From positions 62,001 through 126,000 of the forward strand of contig NZ_ML133532.1 in the NCBI RefSeq assembly GCF_003985145.1: a DNA stretch of 64,000 nucleotides, given 5' to 3'. The notes beneath the pieces are model-generated. The model was not told the DNA's origin, did not search any database, and saw only the letters and a list, made by a program, of their open reading frames with translations. This document shows, in pieces, positions 61,183-64,000 of this stretch. Numbering within the stretch: the stretch's first letter is position 1; each line of letters opens with the position of its first letter. This DNA is from Rhizobium anhuiense. Lineage in GTDB: Bacteria; Pseudomonadota; Alphaproteobacteria; Rhizobiales; Rhizobiaceae. The position numbers were made by a program, and so were the translations under genes.

Positions 61183-63006
61183 TCAGTGGTGGAAGAGTAC
61201 GCTCGCACCCTGGTCCGAAGCGCCGACGGCGCGGCGGAACGGCGCGAAGAGCTCGCGGCCCATGCCGAATTCATTGTCGGAGAGATCGACGGTCACCGGC
61301 TCGCGCTCGGCCAAATCAGCCGCATCGACGAGCAGTTCCAGCGTGCCCTTGATCGCGTCCAGGCGAATGATGTCGCCTTCGCGGATGCGGGCGATCGGGC
61401 CGCCGTCGACCGCTTCCGGGGTGACGTGGATTGCTGCCGGCACCTTGCCGGATGCGCCGGACATGCGCCCGTCGGTCAGGAGCGCCACGCGGAAGCCGCG
61501 GTCCTGCAGCACGCCGAGCGGTGGCGTCAGCTTGTGCAGTTCCGGCATGCCGTTCGCCTTCGGGCCCTGGAAGCGCACGACGGCGATGAAATCGCGGTTG
61601 AGCTTGCCTTCTTTGAAGGCGTCCTGCAGCTCCTGCTGGCTGTGGAAGATGATCGCCGGCGCTTCGATGATGTGACGCTCCGGCTTGACGGCCGATATCT
61701 TGATCACCGCCTTGCCGAGATTGCCGCGCAGCATCTTCAGCCCGCCATTCGCCTGGAACGGCGTTTCGATGCTGGAGAGAACCTTGGGATCGACGCTCTT
61801 GTCAGGCGACGGCTCGCGCAGGACGGCGCCATTTTCGCCGAGACGCGCATCGACCGTATAGGCTGCGAGACCCTGGCCGAAGACGGTGCGCACGTCGTCA
61901 TGCACCAGCCCGTGCTTCAGGAGTTCCTTGATGAGGAAGCCCATGCCGCCGGCCGCCTGGAAATGGTTCACGTCGGCAAGCCCGTTCGGGTAGACGCGGG
62001 CGAGCAGCGGCACGATTTCCGAAAGCTCGGCGATGTCCTGCCAGGTGAGATGAATGCCGGCCGCCCGCGCCATGGCGACGAGGTGCAGCGTGTGGTTGGT
62101 CGAGCCGCCCGTCGCATGCAGGCCGACGACGCCGTTGACGATCGAGCGTTCGTCGATCATCTCGCCCGCCGGGGTGAATTCGTTGCCGAGCGCGGTGATC
62201 GCCAGCGCCCGCTTGGCGGCTTCGCGCGTCAGCGCTTCGCGCAGCGGCGTGCCGGGATTGATGAAGGAGGAGCCGGGCATGTGGAAGCCCATGATCTCCA
62301 TCAGCATCTGGTTGGAATTGGCGGTGCCGTAGAAGGTGCAGGTGCCGGGGCCGTGATAGGATTTCGATTCCGCCTCGAGCAGCTCGGCGCGTCCGACCTT
62401 GCCCTCGGCGAAGAGCTGGCGCACGCGCGACTTCTCGTCGTTCGGCAGGCCTGTCGTCATCGGACCGGCCGGAACGAAGATCGACGGCAGGTGCCCGAAG
62501 GACAGGGCGGCGATGACGAGGCCGGGCACGATCTTGTCGCAGACGCCGAGGAAGAGGGCGGCATCGAACATGTTGTGCGACAGGCCGACGCCCGCCGACA
62601 TGGCGATCAGGTCGCGCGAGAAGAGCGAGAGCTCCATGCCCGGCTGTCCCTGGGTGACGCCGTCGCACATCGCCGGCACGCCGCCGGCCACCTGCGCCAC
62701 GCCGCCTGCCTCGGCGGCCGCCTCGCGGATGATCGCCGGATAGGTCTCGAACGGCTGGTGGGCCGAGAGCATGTCGTTATAGGCGGTGATGATGCCGAGA
62801 TTGGCGATGCGGTCGCCGGCGAGCGCATCTTTCTCGGCGGGGGAACAGACCGCAAAGCCGTGGGCAAGGTTGGCGCAGCCGAGCACGGAGCGGGCTACAC
62901 CCTTGGAAGCGGCGGCGCGCAGGCGTTCCAGGTAGCGCTCGCGGCTTGGCTTCGAGCGTTCGACAATGCGATCGGTGATCGCGGAAATGCGTGCGTGAGC
63001 GGACAT
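61183..63006 (-). CDS. edd: 6-phosphogluconate dehydratase (Entner-Doudoroff)
   Basis: Edd converts 6-phosphogluconate to KDPG using an iron-sulfur cluster. The 607-residue protein contains the IlvD/Edd motifs: Cys114 in AMCDGVTQG, a second Cys in LGVCDKIVPG and GTCTFYGTANSNQMLMEIMG. The N-terminal SAHARISAITDRIVERSKPS is typical of proteobacterial Edd. It follows pgl and zwf on the same strand, 78 bases after pgl. With the Agl system next door it can take glucose released from alpha-glucosides. Confidence 0.97.
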   Translation of the reverse strand: MSAHARISAITDRIVERSKPSRERYLERLRAAASKGVARSVLGCANLAHGFAVCSPAEKDALAGDRIANLGIITAYNDMLSAHQPFETYPAIIREAAAEAGGVAQVAGGVPAMCDGVTQGQPGMELSLFSRDLIAMSAGVGLSHNMFDAALFLGVCDKIVPGLVIAALSFGHLPSIFVPAGPMTTGLPNDEKSRVRQLFAEGKVGRAELLEAESKSYHGPGTCTFYGTANSNQMLMEIMGFHMPGSSFINPGTPLREALTREAAKRALAITALGNEFTPAGEMIDERSIVNGVVGLHATGGSTNHTLHLVAMARAAGIHLTWQDIAELSEIVPLLARVYPNGLADVNHFQAAGGMGFLIKELLKHGLVHDDVRTVFGQGLAAYTVDARLGENGAVLREPSPDKSVDPKVLSSIETPFQANGGLKMLRGNLGKAVIKISAVKPERHIIEAPAIIFHSQQELQDAFKEGKLNRDFIAVVRFQGPKANGMPELHKLTPPLGVLQDRGFRVALLTDGRMSGASGKVPAAIHVTPEAVDGGPIARIREGDIIRLDAIKGTLELLVDAADLAEREPVTVDLSDNEFGMGRELFAPFRRAVGASDQGASVLFHH

Positions 63007-63084
63007 GGAATATCCCTGCCTTGTTCGTTGTCTCTATCTGTTTCGGCGGCTCTGGCCTGAATCTCGGTCCGGATTGACGGCCGA

Positions 63085-63783
63085 TCAGGGAGCCCAGTAG
63101 ATCTCGACCGGGGAAGTGGCCCGGCGCAGAACGGCGCGGATCGGCATTTCTGCTTCGTCACCGCTGCCTTCCGCCTTGGCGAGAACGTCTTTTTTGCCTT
63201 CGCCCTCAATATGGAGAACCAGGAGTGCGGCATCCTCAAGACTGGAGAAGGTGAAGGTCAGGCGCGGCTCGCCGGCTCCTTCCGCTTCCATGGTGATGAT
63301 GCCGCGCGGCGTCGATGCATCGAGCGCCTTGGCAAGATTGCTGCCGCCGGGAAAGAACGAGGCCGTGTGGCCGTCGCCGCCCATGCCGAGGATGACGATG
63401 TCGAAGGGTGAACTGATCGCCCTGGTCTTCTCGGTTGCGAGCGAGGCTGCCTCCTCCACGGAGGCGGCATCCTGATAGAGCGGCAGGAAGCGTGCCGCCT
63501 TTGCCTTGTTCTGCAGCAGATTGGCATCGACCAGCAGATGGTTCGAGCGCGGATTGTCGGCCGGCACGAAACGTTCGTCGACGAGGGTGATCGTCACCTT
63601 GTCCCAGGCGATGTCGCGCGTCGACAGCGCCTGAAAGAAGGCCTTCGGGGTGGAACCGCCGGAAACGGCGATGGACGCTGTTCCACGGGCGGCAATCGCC
63701 GCCGAAAGCGTGCTCGCGACCTTGTCGGCGAGGCTGCCGGCAAGGTCTGCGGCGCTGGCGAAGGAATGCAGGGTCGATGCCAT
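63085..63783 (-). CDS. pgl: 6-phosphogluconolactonase
   Basis: Pgl hydrolyses 6-phosphogluconolactone, between Zwf and Edd. The 232-residue protein has the NagB/Pgl-type motifs AVSGGSTPKAFFQAL, TLVDERFVPADNPRSN and VILGMGGDGHTASFFPG. Length is typical for DevB-type Pgl. It lies 10 bases after zwf, so the three genes form an operon. Confidence 0.96.
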   Translation of the reverse strand: MASTLHSFASAADLAGSLADKVASTLSAAIAARGTASIAVSGGSTPKAFFQALSTRDIAWDKVTITLVDERFVPADNPRSNHLLVDANLLQNKAKAARFLPLYQDAASVEEAASLATEKTRAISSPFDIVILGMGGDGHTASFFPGGSNLAKALDASTPRGIITMEAEGAGEPRLTFTFSSLEDAALLVLHIEGEGKKDVLAKAEGSGDEAEMPIRAVLRRATSPVEIYWAP

Positions 63784-63793
63784 CGATGTCGTC

Positions 63794-64000
63794 CTAGATC
63801 TCGTCGTGCCAGGTGCGGCCGTCGCGCTCGATCAGCGCGATAGCCTGGCTCGGACCCCAGGTGCCGGCCGTATAGCCCTGCACCTGCTGGCCGGTCGTTT
63901 CCCAACCCTTGAGGATCGGATCCACCCATCTCCATGCGGCTTCGACTTCGTCGCGGCGCATGAACAATGTCTGGTTGGAGCGGACCACATCCATCAGCAG
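63794..64000 (-). CDS. zwf: Glucose-6-phosphate dehydrogenase (C-terminal end only)
   Basis: Only the last 68 codons are in the window; the frame is open to base 64000. The visible part has the Zwf C-terminal segment LFMRRDEVEAAWRWVDPILK and ends HDEI. Identity is supported by the segment and by the pgl-edd neighbours. The enzyme feeds the Entner-Doudoroff route with 6-phosphogluconolactone. Confidence 0.93.
   Translation of the reverse strand: MLMDVVRSNQTLFMRRDEVEAAWRWVDPILKGWETTGQQVQGYTAGTWGPSQAIALIERDGRTWHDEI

Noticed and set aside
61144..63060. 638-codon open frame antisense to edd
   Set aside because: The sense strand encodes a complete Edd. The antisense product is low-complexity (Arg, His, Asp, Ala) with no recognisable motif.

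Overview
The window is 64 kb of a GC-rich alphaproteobacterial chromosome. Gene content and order point to Rhizobium (R. etli / R. leguminosarum group) or a close relative: the che-fli-vis-flg-mot-fla-rem order known from Sinorhizobium meliloti, followed by folD, an agl alpha-glucoside operon and the Entner-Doudoroff genes edd-pgl-zwf. Species was inferred from protein resemblance and synteny; no search was run.

Layout. (1) 1-5984: chemotaxis operon cheA(partial)-cheW-cheR-cheB-cheY2-cheD-cheT. (2) 6186-16243: fliF, the regulators visN-visR, then on the minus strand motA-fliM-fliN-fliG and flhB plus a small unknown gene, with flgF diverging from motA. (3) 16363-24580: fliI, an unknown membrane protein, flgB-flgC-fliE-flgG-flgA-flgI-motE-flgH-fliL-fliP, mostly joined by 4-base ATGA overlaps. 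(4) 24763-31640: a TPR/OGT-like glycosyltransferase divergent from four tandem flagellin genes, most ending in their own terminator. (5) 31845-37064: a FliH-like protein, motB, motC, fliK and a lytic transglycosylase. (6) 37345-48572: rem, flgE-flgK-flgL-flaF-flbT-flgD-fliQ-flhA-fliR, and FliJ-, FlgJ-, FlgN- and FliL-like proteins. (7) 48863-51688: two polysaccharide-type genes (WecG/TagA transferase and a kinase-less Wzz-like protein). (8) 51808-64000: folD, aglR divergent from aglEFGAK, a PilZ-like protein, and convergent edd-pgl-zwf (zwf cut by the window end).

How it works together. VisN/VisR and Rem are the expected regulatory chain (VisNR activates rem, Rem activates flagellar and motility genes). 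MotA/B/C/E and FliG/M/N form motor and switch. FlhA/FlhB/FliP/FliQ/FliR/FliI with FliH-, FliJ- and FlgN-like partners form the export system. FlbT/FlaF are expected to control flagellin mRNA. The agl operon imports and hydrolyses alpha-glucosides, and the glucose can enter the adjacent Entner-Doudoroff pathway.

The most interesting signals are: matched hairpins that would hide the ribosome-binding sites of flaA, flaB and flaC at an identical distance from the start codon; an OGT-like gene next to the flagellins; CheD and CheT ending in similar acidic-aromatic tails that resemble a receptor CheR-docking pentapeptide; dyads upstream of rem and visN; a family of two-part palindromic repeats between operons; and paired hairpins between aglE and aglF. 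I saw no tRNA, rRNA, insertion sequence, prophage or CRISPR array.
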